From positions 48,633 to 112,632 of the forward strand of contig DATLNE010000009.1 in the NCBI GenBank assembly GCA_035536915.1: a stretch of 64,000 bases of DNA, read 5' to 3'. How positions within the stretch are numbered: position 1 is the first letter of the stretch; every line of letters starts with the position of its first letter. Below are positions 47,835-56,039 of the stretch, piece by piece. A model generated the notes under the pieces. That model searched no databases, was not told where the DNA came from, and saw only the letters and a list, made by a program, of their open reading frames with translations. This DNA comes from Acidimicrobiales bacterium. GTDB lineage: Bacteria; Actinomycetota; Acidimicrobiia; Acidimicrobiales; JAHWLA01. The position numbers and the translations under genes were made by a program.

Positions 47835-49372
47835 CGGCGCCTCTCCCCCACTCTGGGCCAGAGCACGACATCTTTTTGCGCGCGCTGCGTGACTACAGCG
47901 AAAGCTGTACCCCGCCCCTTCTTACGCCGGGTTGCCCGTTCGCCGTAGACGTGTCTTCTGGCCAGCGCGGTTGCGGCGAAGAATGCTTGGAGTTGCTCGC
48001 TGCGCATGCCGCACCGCACCCTGTAGACGAGGTAGAACTAGGCAAAGGCCTCGCAGTGCGGCCCAGGACCCCACGACCGCGTCATGCGCCCTTATTTGAA
48101 CCGGCCCCGTTTGATGCCCAGGAGCATTTCCTCGCGGACAGTAGCTTTCCACTGGCTCAATGGCGGGCCACGTCATTGGTCCGGGGACTAATGGACAAGT
48201 TGGCCGTACCACCACCCGCGGACGAAGAATCGAGCGCGCGGCGTCGCAATGAGATAGGCCACCTCGCCACGGAACTCGAAAGCCGCGGATTCGATACTGA
48301 GGCTCTTATCAAAACTGTCGGCGGCGGGATTGTCGCAGGATCGGTGGTCCTCTCGGTCGTCATTCCTTTACTGGTTGTCGCGTCCGGAGGTGAGCCTGAC
48401 AACCTGCCTCGCCTGCCCTCGCACGTTGGAGATGCTTGGGGAGAATTGCTCTTTACAGACGGGCTCTCTCTTCATGAGCGTGAAGCTCGTGCGGCGACGT
48501 CGGGGGATGACTGGGTTCGAGAGACAGCGGCTACAGCCTTCTCCCATCTTATGGAAGTCAACCGCTCGCTCTCCACGGGCACTGCGGGTCGCATCGTGAA
48601 CTGGACCCCTCCGACCACCGATGAACTGACCAACATTGGCCCGCCGCCTCCCGTGGACAAGGTGCAAGGCTGGATCGTCGACCGCTTTACAACGACGTAC
48701 CTCGATCGCTGGCAGCTTGACTCGCTACATCTCGAATGGCAGTGGCTACATGGAGAGCGACGCGCGCCATGTGATCCGCGCGAAATGAGAGCCCGTCGCG
48801 TTGAACCGGCGACCTTAGATGCATCAATCGCTGCTCGTTCTACAAGCCAAGATGAAAAAATGCCTGCGCCTGCGGCTAACTCAGACCGATACGTTGAGCC
48901 CGCGCTACAAATGCTCAGAGAAGGCCGACGAAGTGCGGCCGCAGCCATCTTCGAAGCTGTCATTCAGGTTGCTCCGGACGATGCACGAGCTTACAACAAT
49001 CACGGGTTCTGCCTGTTGATCGACGATCCAGAGAAAGCTTTGCGATCTCTTGAAGCGGCGACCGCCCGTGGTCTCGCAACAAACAGCATGAACGTCGGAA
49101 ACCGAATGTTTGCGCTTGCTCGAGTTGGCCGACCGGCAACTGCTCTCGATGTCGCTGAGCGGTTCTTTTCTGCTCGTAGTTCGGACGGCAATCCTGACGG
49201 CGCATATATGTGGGACTTCGACAGTGACGAACCATCCACAACATTCGTGAGCAGTTCTCAACTGTACGTGTGCGACTTCGCTCGTCATCTCGCGCTGCGT
49301 AACGGCGATGAGATGCTCGCTGAACTTTGGTCAGACCGGGTGACGATGCTTCGAGCCGAAGCAGGCGGCTAA
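47831..49372 (+). CDS. TPR-containing membrane protein coupled to the toxin gene
   Basis: A 513-residue protein I do not recognise. Residues 1-160 are polar with several cysteines, 164-187 are one membrane segment (GGGIVAGSVVLSVVIPLLVV), 190-340 are polar, and the C-terminal 150 residues contain about three TPR-like helical pairs (ALQMLREGRRSAAAAIFEAVI, AYNNHGFCLLIDDPEKALRSLE, RMFALARVGRPATALDVAE). ATG 47831 overlaps the toxin stop, so it is translated together with the module. Codon use is more AT-rich than elsewhere in the window. It may be cargo of the toxin-antitoxin unit or a partner of it. Confidence 0.72.
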   Translation: MTAPLPHSGPEHDIFLRALRDYSESCTPPLLTPGCPFAVDVSSGQRGCGEECLELLAAHAAPHPVDEVELGKGLAVRPRTPRPRHAPLFEPAPFDAQEHFLADSSFPLAQWRATSLVRGLMDKLAVPPPADEESSARRRNEIGHLATELESRGFDTEALIKTVGGGIVAGSVVLSVVIPLLVVASGGEPDNLPRLPSHVGDAWGELLFTDGLSLHEREARAATSGDDWVRETAATAFSHLMEVNRSLSTGTAGRIVNWTPPTTDELTNIGPPPPVDKVQGWIVDRFTTTYLDRWQLDSLHLEWQWLHGERRAPCDPREMRARRVEPATLDASIAARSTSQDEKMPAPAANSDRYVEPALQMLREGRRSAAAAIFEAVIQVAPDDARAYNNHGFCLLIDDPEKALRSLEAATARGLATNSMNVGNRMFALARVGRPATALDVAERFFSARSSDGNPDGAYMWDFDSDEPSTTFVSSSQLYVCDFARHLALRNGDEMLAELWSDRVTMLRAEAGG

Positions 49373-49867
49373 ATCTTAGTGCTGACCGATCCGTTCAAGA
49401 TGGCGGATAGTGGACCGGACGTGGGCCCACTTCGAGCATGTGCAATTTTTAGCGCTCGACCTTGCGGAGGTCTGTGAGCGAGGGGTCCGCCCACCCGTGC
49501 GGATTGTCGGGCGCTACGGCGAACGCTCCGCTGCTGCATGCGCCCGTGTCGGCAGGAACGCCCGACCTCGACGCCGAGGACCCGCGAAGCAGGCGGCGCC
49601 CCCGACCAGAAGGCGGCAGTGGCGGCCTATGGCAGAGCGGACGAAGGCGCTAAGCGTTTAGTCGAACACGACTTGTGCGGCCGGGGAGATTGACGAGCCC
49701 GACGAGTCCGCTCTCGAGCCATAGCGGCACCACTTCTATGCGGTTGGCCGGACACGCCCACCGCCCTGGCGACGTGGCGACCGGGCGACCCGGACTCGAT
49801 GCGGGCGTCACCCCCGTTGGCCTCCTGGGTTCGAGCGACGGCACTCACCCATGCATTCGGCTAGTGG
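49373..49867. other. Gene-free stretch of 495 bases
   Basis: No convincing gene. Short open frames occur on both strands (for example 49410-49661 plus and 49650-49844 minus) but lack ribosome-binding sites, -10 elements at leaderless spacing and recognisable motifs. Together with the AT-richer genes just upstream it looks like the decayed edge of an acquired segment. Confidence 0.55.
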
Positions 49868-50851
49868 TCAGGCGGCGGGGAGGTCGGCCAGGACCGAGCG
49901 GAAGCGGTCGGTGGCCAGGGTGCGGGCGGTGGCGTCGTAGGCGGCGCGGGCGATGCGGTCGAGCCCGTCGGGGCGCATGAGGTTGAGCCCGTGCAGGCGT
50001 ACCTCGTCGGCCGTGGGCCGCAGCAGGAGCACCTCGACGTTGCGCCGCTTGGCCAAGGCCACCTCGGCGGCCAGGGAGCGGGCGGGCCAGCGCCGAACCA
50101 GTTGCATGAGGGCGGCGGGGGCCAGCACGGTGTCGAAGGCCAGTGGCACCACGCCGATGATCAGCGAGCACCGGGCCCGCACGGCCAGGTCGAGGTTCGA
50201 CGACGAGTGGGCGCCGCCGTCGACCAGCACCCGCTTGCCCACCTTCACCGGCCGGTAGAAGCCGGGGATGGCGGCCGACGCCATCACGGCCTTGCGCAGC
50301 GACGCCGTGGGCGCGCCTGTGCGCCCTAGCACCACCCGCCGACCGGTCGAGATGTCGACCGTCGTCAGCCACAACGCCGCTTCCGGCCACTCCTCGGGCA
50401 GTTCTTCCTCGAAGCGCCGGCGGCCCTCGGTCATCTCGAACAGCCCGCCCGGGAACAGCCGGGTGAGCACCTCGGGCACCGGCACCGCCATGGGCAGGCG
50501 GAAGGGCGACAGCGAGCGGCCCAGCACGTACGCGGAGCCGAGCGCCCGGCGGGAGAGGTCGAACGGGGTGCGCCACGTGGCCGTCATCAGCTCGGAGCCC
50601 ACCGGCTTGCCGTCGACCTCGCCGCCGATCCCCGGCTTGGTGGGGTGCGTGCCCAGCGCCAACTGCCAGAAGTCTTCGGTCGACCATCCCGTGCGCAGGT
50701 AGGCGCCGACCACGGAACCGGCAGAGGTGCCCACCACCAGGTCGGCATCGGCCGGACGGAAGCCGGCTTCCGCCTCTAAGGCCCGTAGGACACCGGCGTG
50801 GTACGCCATGCCTACGATCCCGCCGCCGCCGAGGACCAACCCCGTTTTCAT
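49868..50851 (-). CDS. Patatin-like phospholipase
   Basis: Lipid acyl hydrolase of 327 residues with the patatin dyad: oxyanion hole GLVLGGGGIVG, nucleophile S43 in VVGTSAGSVVGA, and the aspartate in VLVDGGAHSSSN. RssA-like bacterial members hydrolyse phospholipids or regulate envelope functions. I use ATG 50851 (MKTGLVLGGG); an upstream ATG at 50881 would include the inverted repeat in the coding region. No signal peptide, so it is cytosolic or membrane-associated. Confidence 0.9.
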   Translation of the reverse strand: MKTGLVLGGGGIVGMAYHAGVLRALEAEAGFRPADADLVVGTSAGSVVGAYLRTGWSTEDFWQLALGTHPTKPGIGGEVDGKPVGSELMTATWRTPFDLSRRALGSAYVLGRSLSPFRLPMAVPVPEVLTRLFPGGLFEMTEGRRRFEEELPEEWPEAALWLTTVDISTGRRVVLGRTGAPTASLRKAVMASAAIPGFYRPVKVGKRVLVDGGAHSSSNLDLAVRARCSLIIGVVPLAFDTVLAPAALMQLVRRWPARSLAAEVALAKRRNVEVLLLRPTADEVRLHGLNLMRPDGLDRIARAAYDATARTLATDRFRSVLADLPAA

Positions 50852-50876
50852 GACGTCAGTGTTACCCACTGACGTC
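50852..50876. promoter_or_regulatory. 10-bp inverted repeat directly upstream of the patatin-like gene
   Basis: GACGTCAGTG (50852-50861) and CACTGACGTC (50867-50876) flank five bases. It ends one base before the patatin ATG; TAACAC on the minus strand (50864-50859) is a weak -10 candidate within it. It could be an operator for the patatin gene or a terminator for the co-directional gene upstream, which ends at 50891. Confidence 0.5.
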
Positions 50877-50890
50877 GACATCGAGTGGAC

Positions 50891-51565
50891 CTACTTGCCG
50901 AGCTTGCCCGCCGCCAGGTCCTCCGCCATCGCCCAACCGAAGGCGATGAGGTGGTCTCCCCGGGACAGGTCGAGCGAACTGAAAAAAGCCTTGATGTCGG
51001 GGTCGATGGCATCGGGCTTGAGCACTTCGTGGTCGAGCACCCCGCACGGCTCGCCTGCGCCTGTGACCACGAAGGTGCGGTCGTCGATCTTGCCTTCGAA
51101 GCCGAAGCGCTTGGCCAAGCGCCGGCCCCAGGCCCGCTCTTCGCCGGTGGCCTTGTGGCCGGGACGGGGCACGATGTCGTCCAGCCCCTTGAAAGCGGCG
51201 TAGCCCGCGGCATCGACGAACTTGGTGCCCACGAGCACGTCCTCGTCGGGGAAGGCCAGCAGGGCCCGCCGGTACTGGTCGGCCATGAGCGACTTGAGCA
51301 CTGTCTCCCGGCGGGCGTTGCGCTTCACCGACGCCAGGCCCACCAGCAGGCACGGGGTGCCGCCGATGCGCTCCAAGGTGCAGAAGGAGAACCCGCACAA
51401 CTTGCCGTTGTCGCGCGCCTGGGTGATCAGCACCCACTCTTCACGCTGCTTGGACAAGAGGCCGATCTGGTACCCAGCGGGGCCGTCGGCGCAGATGTCG
51501 GCCATCTCGCCCAATTCGGCGTCGCTGAGCGCCGTGCAGTCCTTGGTCTCGAGCTCGATCGCCAT
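50891..51565 (-). CDS. Hypothetical protein, possibly GNAT-like
   Basis: A 224-residue soluble protein. The stretch WVLITQARDNGKLCGFSFCTLERIGG followed by LLVGLASVKRNARRETVLKSLMADQYRRALL resembles the central strands and motif A helix of acetyltransferases, but the acetyl-CoA P-loop (Q/RxxGxG/A) is not present in clear form. The second half (KATGEERAWGRRLAKRFG, RTFVVTGAGEPCGVLDHEVL) has no recognised motif. ATG 51565 with GGAGAA about ten bases upstream. A real gene judged by its composition and length; function unknown. Confidence 0.7.
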   Translation of the reverse strand: MAIELETKDCTALSDAELGEMADICADGPAGYQIGLLSKQREEWVLITQARDNGKLCGFSFCTLERIGGTPCLLVGLASVKRNARRETVLKSLMADQYRRALLAFPDEDVLVGTKFVDAAGYAAFKGLDDIVPRPGHKATGEERAWGRRLAKRFGFEGKIDDRTFVVTGAGEPCGVLDHEVLKPDAIDPDIKAFFSSLDLSRGDHLIAFGWAMAEDLAAGKLGK

Positions 51566-51727
51566 GCCTGCGCGTTCTCCCCATGGATGCGGTCGAAGGT
51601 CAAGGTTACCGGTCAGGCCACTGTCTGTGAAAAGCGACGCCTCGTCGCGTGCGGTTGATCGGCCACACACGGGTGCCACACTTGGGCGGATCGCGCCCGC
51701 GGGAGGCGCGCTACTGGAGGTCACCTC

Positions 51728-52402
51728 ATGCCCCTGCACCACCGCTCTCGATTTGCCGCGCTCGCCTTCGGCGCAGGGCTTGCGCTGCTCCTACCGAGCA
51801 CCGCACATGCCTCGACGCCGGTGATCACCGACCCGGCGGGCGACGCCGGCGTCACCGCCTACCCCTGTCAGCCGAACCTGGGCATCGCCGTCGACCCTTG
51901 CCTGACAACGGTGCCTGCGCTGTCGGAACCAGGCATCGACATCGTGGAGGCCGACGTCGTCCTGGACGGTACCGACCTGCTGTTCAGCATCAAGGTGGTC
52001 GACATCGACGCTGCGCCGCTCCAAACCTCGGGTCGCACCTTCAGCTTCGGGACTACCTACGCGGGGCTGAGCGTGCACGTTCGGGTGAGCCACGTCGGCC
52101 AATTCGACACGACGGCGACGGGTTCGTTCGACGTCGTCAATCTCGCCAGCACAGGCAGCGGTACCGCCGTCGACGCCACGCTCGACCCCACCACCAATGT
52201 CCTTCAGTGGACGGTGCCGCTCACCGACGCGAACGCGGCGCTGGCCGACGTCTGCGCCTCGTGTACGCCGATCGGCGCAGGATCGACATTGCAGGACTTC
52301 TCGGCCCGCGCCGGCTACGAACTCGACCCGACAGGCTCTATCGGCGTGCCGTGCGTCGGGCGGTGCGACGGGGCTGAAACCCGGGGCACCTCCACGCTGT
52401 AG
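51728..52402 (+). CDS. Secreted protein of unknown function
   Basis: A 224-residue exported protein: signal peptide of about 28 residues (ALAFGAGLALLLPSTAHA-S, AxA cleavage site), then a beta-rich domain that begins PVITDPAGDAG and contains DIVEADVVLDGTDLLFSIKV and LQWTVPLTDANAALAD, resembling extracellular DOMON/glucodextranase-C-like sandwiches. Six cysteines in the mature part could form disulfides. RBS TGGAGGTC six bases before ATG 51728. Its stop codon abuts that of the convergent dnaE gene. Confidence 0.8.
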   Translation: MPLHHRSRFAALAFGAGLALLLPSTAHASTPVITDPAGDAGVTAYPCQPNLGIAVDPCLTTVPALSEPGIDIVEADVVLDGTDLLFSIKVVDIDAAPLQTSGRTFSFGTTYAGLSVHVRVSHVGQFDTTATGSFDVVNLASTGSGTAVDATLDPTTNVLQWTVPLTDANAALADVCASCTPIGAGSTLQDFSARAGYELDPTGSIGVPCVGRCDGAETRGTSTL

Positions 52403-55400
52403 TCAGCTCACCAGGGCGTTGGGGCCGAGGAGGACGCGGATCTCACCCAACAAGCCGTTGCGGGCGTCGACGTTGAACTCGTCGGGCAGGCGCAGGATCT
52501 TCTGCCCGACGTGCAGGTAGACGGGCGAGTCGCCCCCGTGCGTGACCAAGAGCTCCTTCAACTGCTCGACCAGCTTGTCGGTCAGCGAGTTGAGCGGGAG
52601 CTCGATGCGCACGGGGGGGCCGCCGTCGAGCACCAGCTCGGGCTTCTTGAGCTCGAGCACGGTCAGCTTGGGCGTGTCGTCGCGGGTGTCGAGCCGCGCC
52701 TTGACGCACACGATGGCGTCGTCGGCCAGCATCCACCCGTACTCCTGCATGACCCGGGGGAACACCCAGCACTCCACCGACGACTGCAGGTCCTCCAGGT
52801 GGAAGGTGGCCATGAGGTCGCCCTTCTTGGTGTAGCGCCGGGCCAGGGCGGTGACCACGCCGCCCACCCATCGCACGGCACCGTCGGTCGACCCCTCGCG
52901 CAACTCCGAGATGGTCGACTCGGTGTGCTTGCGCAACGCCGTCTCCGCCCCCATCAGCGGATGGTCGGAGACGTAGAGGCCGAGCATCTCCTTTTCGAAG
53001 GCCAGCTTCTGCGCCTTGTCGAACTCCCTGTCGGGGATGGGGATGCGGGCATCGTCGAAGGCGGGCGGGGCGTCGTCGCCCGCAGGCGCGTCGCCGAACA
53101 GCGACATGATCCCCAGCTCCGCCTCGCGCCGTCGGGCCAGCATGCGATCGACGATCTGCTCGAAGACCAGCAACAACCCGTGGCGCGGATGGCCCATGGA
53201 GTCGAAGGCGCCCGCCTTGATCAACGACTCGACCGAGCGCTTGTTGAGCACCATGGGGTCGACCCGCTCGCAGAAGTCGTAGAAGTCGGTGAACGGGCCG
53301 TTCTTCTCCCGTTCCATGACCATGCGCTCGACCAGGCCCTCGCCCACGTTGCGGATGGCCGACATGCCGAAGGGGATCGTCTCGCCCCGGGCGATGAAGT
53401 CGGAGGCCGACACGTTCACGTCGGGCACCAGCACCTGGATGCCGATGGTGCGGCACTCCGAGAGGTAGACGGCCGTCTTGTCCTTGTCGTCCTTGACCGA
53501 GGTCAACAAGGCGGCCAGGTACTCGACCTGGTGGTTGGCCTTGAGCCAGGCCGTTTGGTAGGCGACGAAGCCGTAGCCGTAGGAGTGCGACTTGTTGAAC
53601 GCGTAGTCGGCGAACGGCTCGATCACGTCGAACAGGGCGGTGCCGATGTCGCGCCCGTAGCCGGTGGCGTCGCAGCCGGCCACGAACTTCTCGCGCTCCC
53701 TGGCCATGATCTCGCGGACCTTCTTGCCCGCCGCCTTGCGGAGGTTGTCGGCTTCCTCCAGCGAGTAACCCGCGAACTTCTGGGCCACCCGCATCATCGA
53801 CTCCTGGTAGATCATCAGCCCCTGCGTGTCGCCCAGGAGCTCTTCCAGGTCGGCGTGCAAGTAGATGATCGGCTTGCGGCCGTTCTTCCGGTCGGCGTAG
53901 TCGTTGTGCATGTTGGCCGCCATGGGCCCGGGCCGGTACAACGCCACCAAGGCGGCCACGTCGTCGAACGAGGTCGGGGCCAGCGAGCGCATGAGCGCCC
54001 GCATAGGCCCGCCTTCCAACTGGAACACGCCGATCGACTCGCCCCGGCGCAGCATGGCCAACGTCTTCTCGTCGTCGAGCGGCACGTTGTCGATGTCGGG
54101 CCGTGTGCCGGTGGACTCCTCGATGAGGTCGAGGGCCTGTTCGATGACCGACAGGTTGCGCAGCCCCAGGAAGTCCATCTTCAGCAGGCCGAGTTCTTCG
54201 ACGCCGTGCATCTCGTACTGGGTGACGATGGGCGCTTCTTCAACCGGCTTGCCCGACTCCGGCTTGCGCTGGATGGGCAGGTACTCGGTCAACGGCTCGT
54301 GGGTGATGACCACGGCCGCGGCGTGGATGCCGTCCTGGCGGCGCAGGCCCTCGAGCCCCTTGGCCACGTCGATGACCTTGGCCACGTCGGGGTCGGCGGC
54401 GTACATCTCGCGCAGCTCGGCGGCCATCTTGTAGCCGTCTTCGTACTTGGGGTGCTTCTCCAGGCAGGCGTACAGCGGGGTGTCGCGGCCCATGACCAAC
54501 GGCGGCATGGCCTTGGCCACCTTGTCGCCCACCGCGTAGGGGTACCCCAGCACCCGGGCCGCGTCGCGCACCGCGGCTCGGGCCTTGATGGTGGAGAAGG
54601 TGACGATCTGGGCCACGTGGTCCCAGCCGTAGCGCTCGGCCGCGTACTTGATCATCTCGCCGCGGTAGCGGTCGTCGAAGTCCATGTCGATGTCGGGCAT
54701 CTGCTTGCGGCCCGGGTTCAAGAAGCGCTCGAACAGCAGGTCGTAGCGGATGGGGTCGAGGTCGACGATCTGCAGGCAGTAGGCCACGCAACAACCCGCC
54801 GCCGACCCACGGCCGGGGCCGACCCGGATGCGCCGCTCCTTGGCGAAGCGAATGAGGTCCCACACCACCAGGAAGTAGGCGGAGAAGCCCATGTCCTTGA
54901 TGACGCCGAGCTCGTAGTCGAGCCGGTCGGTGACGGCGACGGGCAACGAGTCGCCGTAGCGCTGCCGTGCACCTTCATACGTCAGGTGGCGCAGGTACTC
55001 GTCTTCGGAGGTGAAGCCCGACGGCAGGGGGAACTCGGGCAGCTTGGGCTTGCCGAACTCGATCTCCACCTGGGCCCGCTCGGCGATCCAGAGGGTGTTG
55101 TCGCACGCCTCGGGATAGTCCTTGAACAAGTGGCGCATCTCGGCGGCCGACTTGAGGTAGTGCTCCTCGCCTTCGAACTTAAAGCGCTTCTCGTCGCTCA
55201 ACGAAGCGCCGGTCTGCACGCACAGCAGGGCGTCGTGGGCCACGTGGTCGTCGCGCCGCGTGTAGTGGGCGTCGTTGGTGGCCAGCAGGGGCGCCCCGAT
55301 GCGATGGGCGATCTCGATGAGCTGGGGGTTGGTCTTGTGCTGCTTGGCCAGGCCGTGGTCCTGCAGCTCGACGAACAGCGAGTCCTTGCCGAAGATGTCC

Positions 55401-55930
55401 TGCAGGCGAGCGGCTTTGGCCACCGCCCCCTCGAAGTCGCCCTTCAGCAGAGCCTGCAGCACCACGCCGCCCAGGCAGCCGGTGGTGGCGATGACGCCTT
55501 CGCCGTGCCGGGCCAGCAGCTCCCAGTCGAGCCGGGGCTTGTAGTAGTAGCCCTCCAGGTAGGCGGCCGACGACAGCTTCATCAGGTTCTTGTAGCCCTG
55601 GGTGGTCTCGGCCAGGAGGGTGAGGTGGTAGTAGAGCTTCTCGCCCTCGTCGCCGTCGCCGCCGGTGTCGTCGATGCGCCCCCGTCGAACCGGCCGCTCC
55701 TCCCGGTGCTCGAGCGCCATGTAGGCCTCGGTGCCGATGACCGGGGTGATGCCCTGTTCCCGGCACTCCTTGTAGAAGTCGAGGACGCCGTACATGTTGC
55801 CGTGGTCGGTGATGCCGATGGCGGGCTGGCCGTCGGCCGCCGCCGCGCCGATGACTTCCTTCACCCGGGCGGCGCCGTCGAGCATCGAGAACTCGGTGTG
55901 GAGGTGGAGGTGGGTGAAGGAATCCGGCAC
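52403..55930 (-). CDS. dnaE: DNA polymerase III alpha subunit
   Basis: Replicative polymerase catalytic subunit, 1175 residues. N-terminal PHP domain (THLHLHTEFSMLDGAARV, GITDHGNMYGVLDF), polymerase palm with PDIDMDFDDRYRGEMI, GPGRGSAAGCCVAYCL and the third aspartate region HAAAVVITHEP, then QESMMRVAQKFAGYSLEEAD, the helix-hairpin-helix and a C-terminal OB fold (VRWVGGVVTALARRYTKKGDLMATFHLED). GTG start at 55930 has GGAG six bases upstream and fits the family N-terminus. The enzyme is the DnaE1 type that copies the chromosome in actinobacteria. Confidence 0.97.
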   Translation of the reverse strand: MPDSFTHLHLHTEFSMLDGAARVKEVIGAAAADGQPAIGITDHGNMYGVLDFYKECREQGITPVIGTEAYMALEHREERPVRRGRIDDTGGDGDEGEKLYYHLTLLAETTQGYKNLMKLSSAAYLEGYYYKPRLDWELLARHGEGVIATTGCLGGVVLQALLKGDFEGAVAKAARLQDIFGKDSLFVELQDHGLAKQHKTNPQLIEIAHRIGAPLLATNDAHYTRRDDHVAHDALLCVQTGASLSDEKRFKFEGEEHYLKSAAEMRHLFKDYPEACDNTLWIAERAQVEIEFGKPKLPEFPLPSGFTSEDEYLRHLTYEGARQRYGDSLPVAVTDRLDYELGVIKDMGFSAYFLVVWDLIRFAKERRIRVGPGRGSAAGCCVAYCLQIVDLDPIRYDLLFERFLNPGRKQMPDIDMDFDDRYRGEMIKYAAERYGWDHVAQIVTFSTIKARAAVRDAARVLGYPYAVGDKVAKAMPPLVMGRDTPLYACLEKHPKYEDGYKMAAELREMYAADPDVAKVIDVAKGLEGLRRQDGIHAAAVVITHEPLTEYLPIQRKPESGKPVEEAPIVTQYEMHGVEELGLLKMDFLGLRNLSVIEQALDLIEESTGTRPDIDNVPLDDEKTLAMLRRGESIGVFQLEGGPMRALMRSLAPTSFDDVAALVALYRPGPMAANMHNDYADRKNGRKPIIYLHADLEELLGDTQGLMIYQESMMRVAQKFAGYSLEEADNLRKAAGKKVREIMAREREKFVAGCDATGYGRDIGTALFDVIEPFADYAFNKSHSYGYGFVAYQTAWLKANHQVEYLAALLTSVKDDKDKTAVYLSECRTIGIQVLVPDVNVSASDFIARGETIPFGMSAIRNVGEGLVERMVMEREKNGPFTDFYDFCERVDPMVLNKRSVESLIKAGAFDSMGHPRHGLLLVFEQIVDRMLARRREAELGIMSLFGDAPAGDDAPPAFDDARIPIPDREFDKAQKLAFEKEMLGLYVSDHPLMGAETALRKHTESTISELREGSTDGAVRWVGGVVTALARRYTKKGDLMATFHLEDLQSSVECWVFPRVMQEYGWMLADDAIVCVKARLDTRDDTPKLTVLELKKPELVLDGGPPVRIELPLNSLTDKLVEQLKELLVTHGGDSPVYLHVGQKILRLPDEFNVDARNGLLGEIRVLLGPNALVS

Positions 55931-56026
55931 GGCGCTCCGTTCATCCACAGAGCTTCCACAGGACCCTGTGGACAAATAACAACCCTGTGATTCCGAGGGT
56001 ACCGCGAATCGGGGCCCGTCGCGCCC

Positions 56027-56032
56027 TACTGT
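56027..56032 (+). promoter_or_regulatory. -10 element TACTGT of the chemosensory operon (leaderless)
   Basis: TACTGT ends eight bases before ATG 56040 and selects that ATG over the GTG at 56031, which would overlap the hexamer. The whole seven-gene operon probably starts here. Confidence 0.5.
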
Positions 56033-56039
56033 GCGGCCC

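Noticed and set aside
49410..49661. Possible small gene on the plus strand
   Set aside because: No ribosome-binding site or -10 element at leaderless distance, Arg/Pro/Ala-rich translation and no recognisable motif.
49810..49850. A tRNA-like GGTTCGAGC sequence
   Set aside because: The flanking bases do not form a T-arm stem, and no acceptor, D or anticodon arm can be drawn around it.
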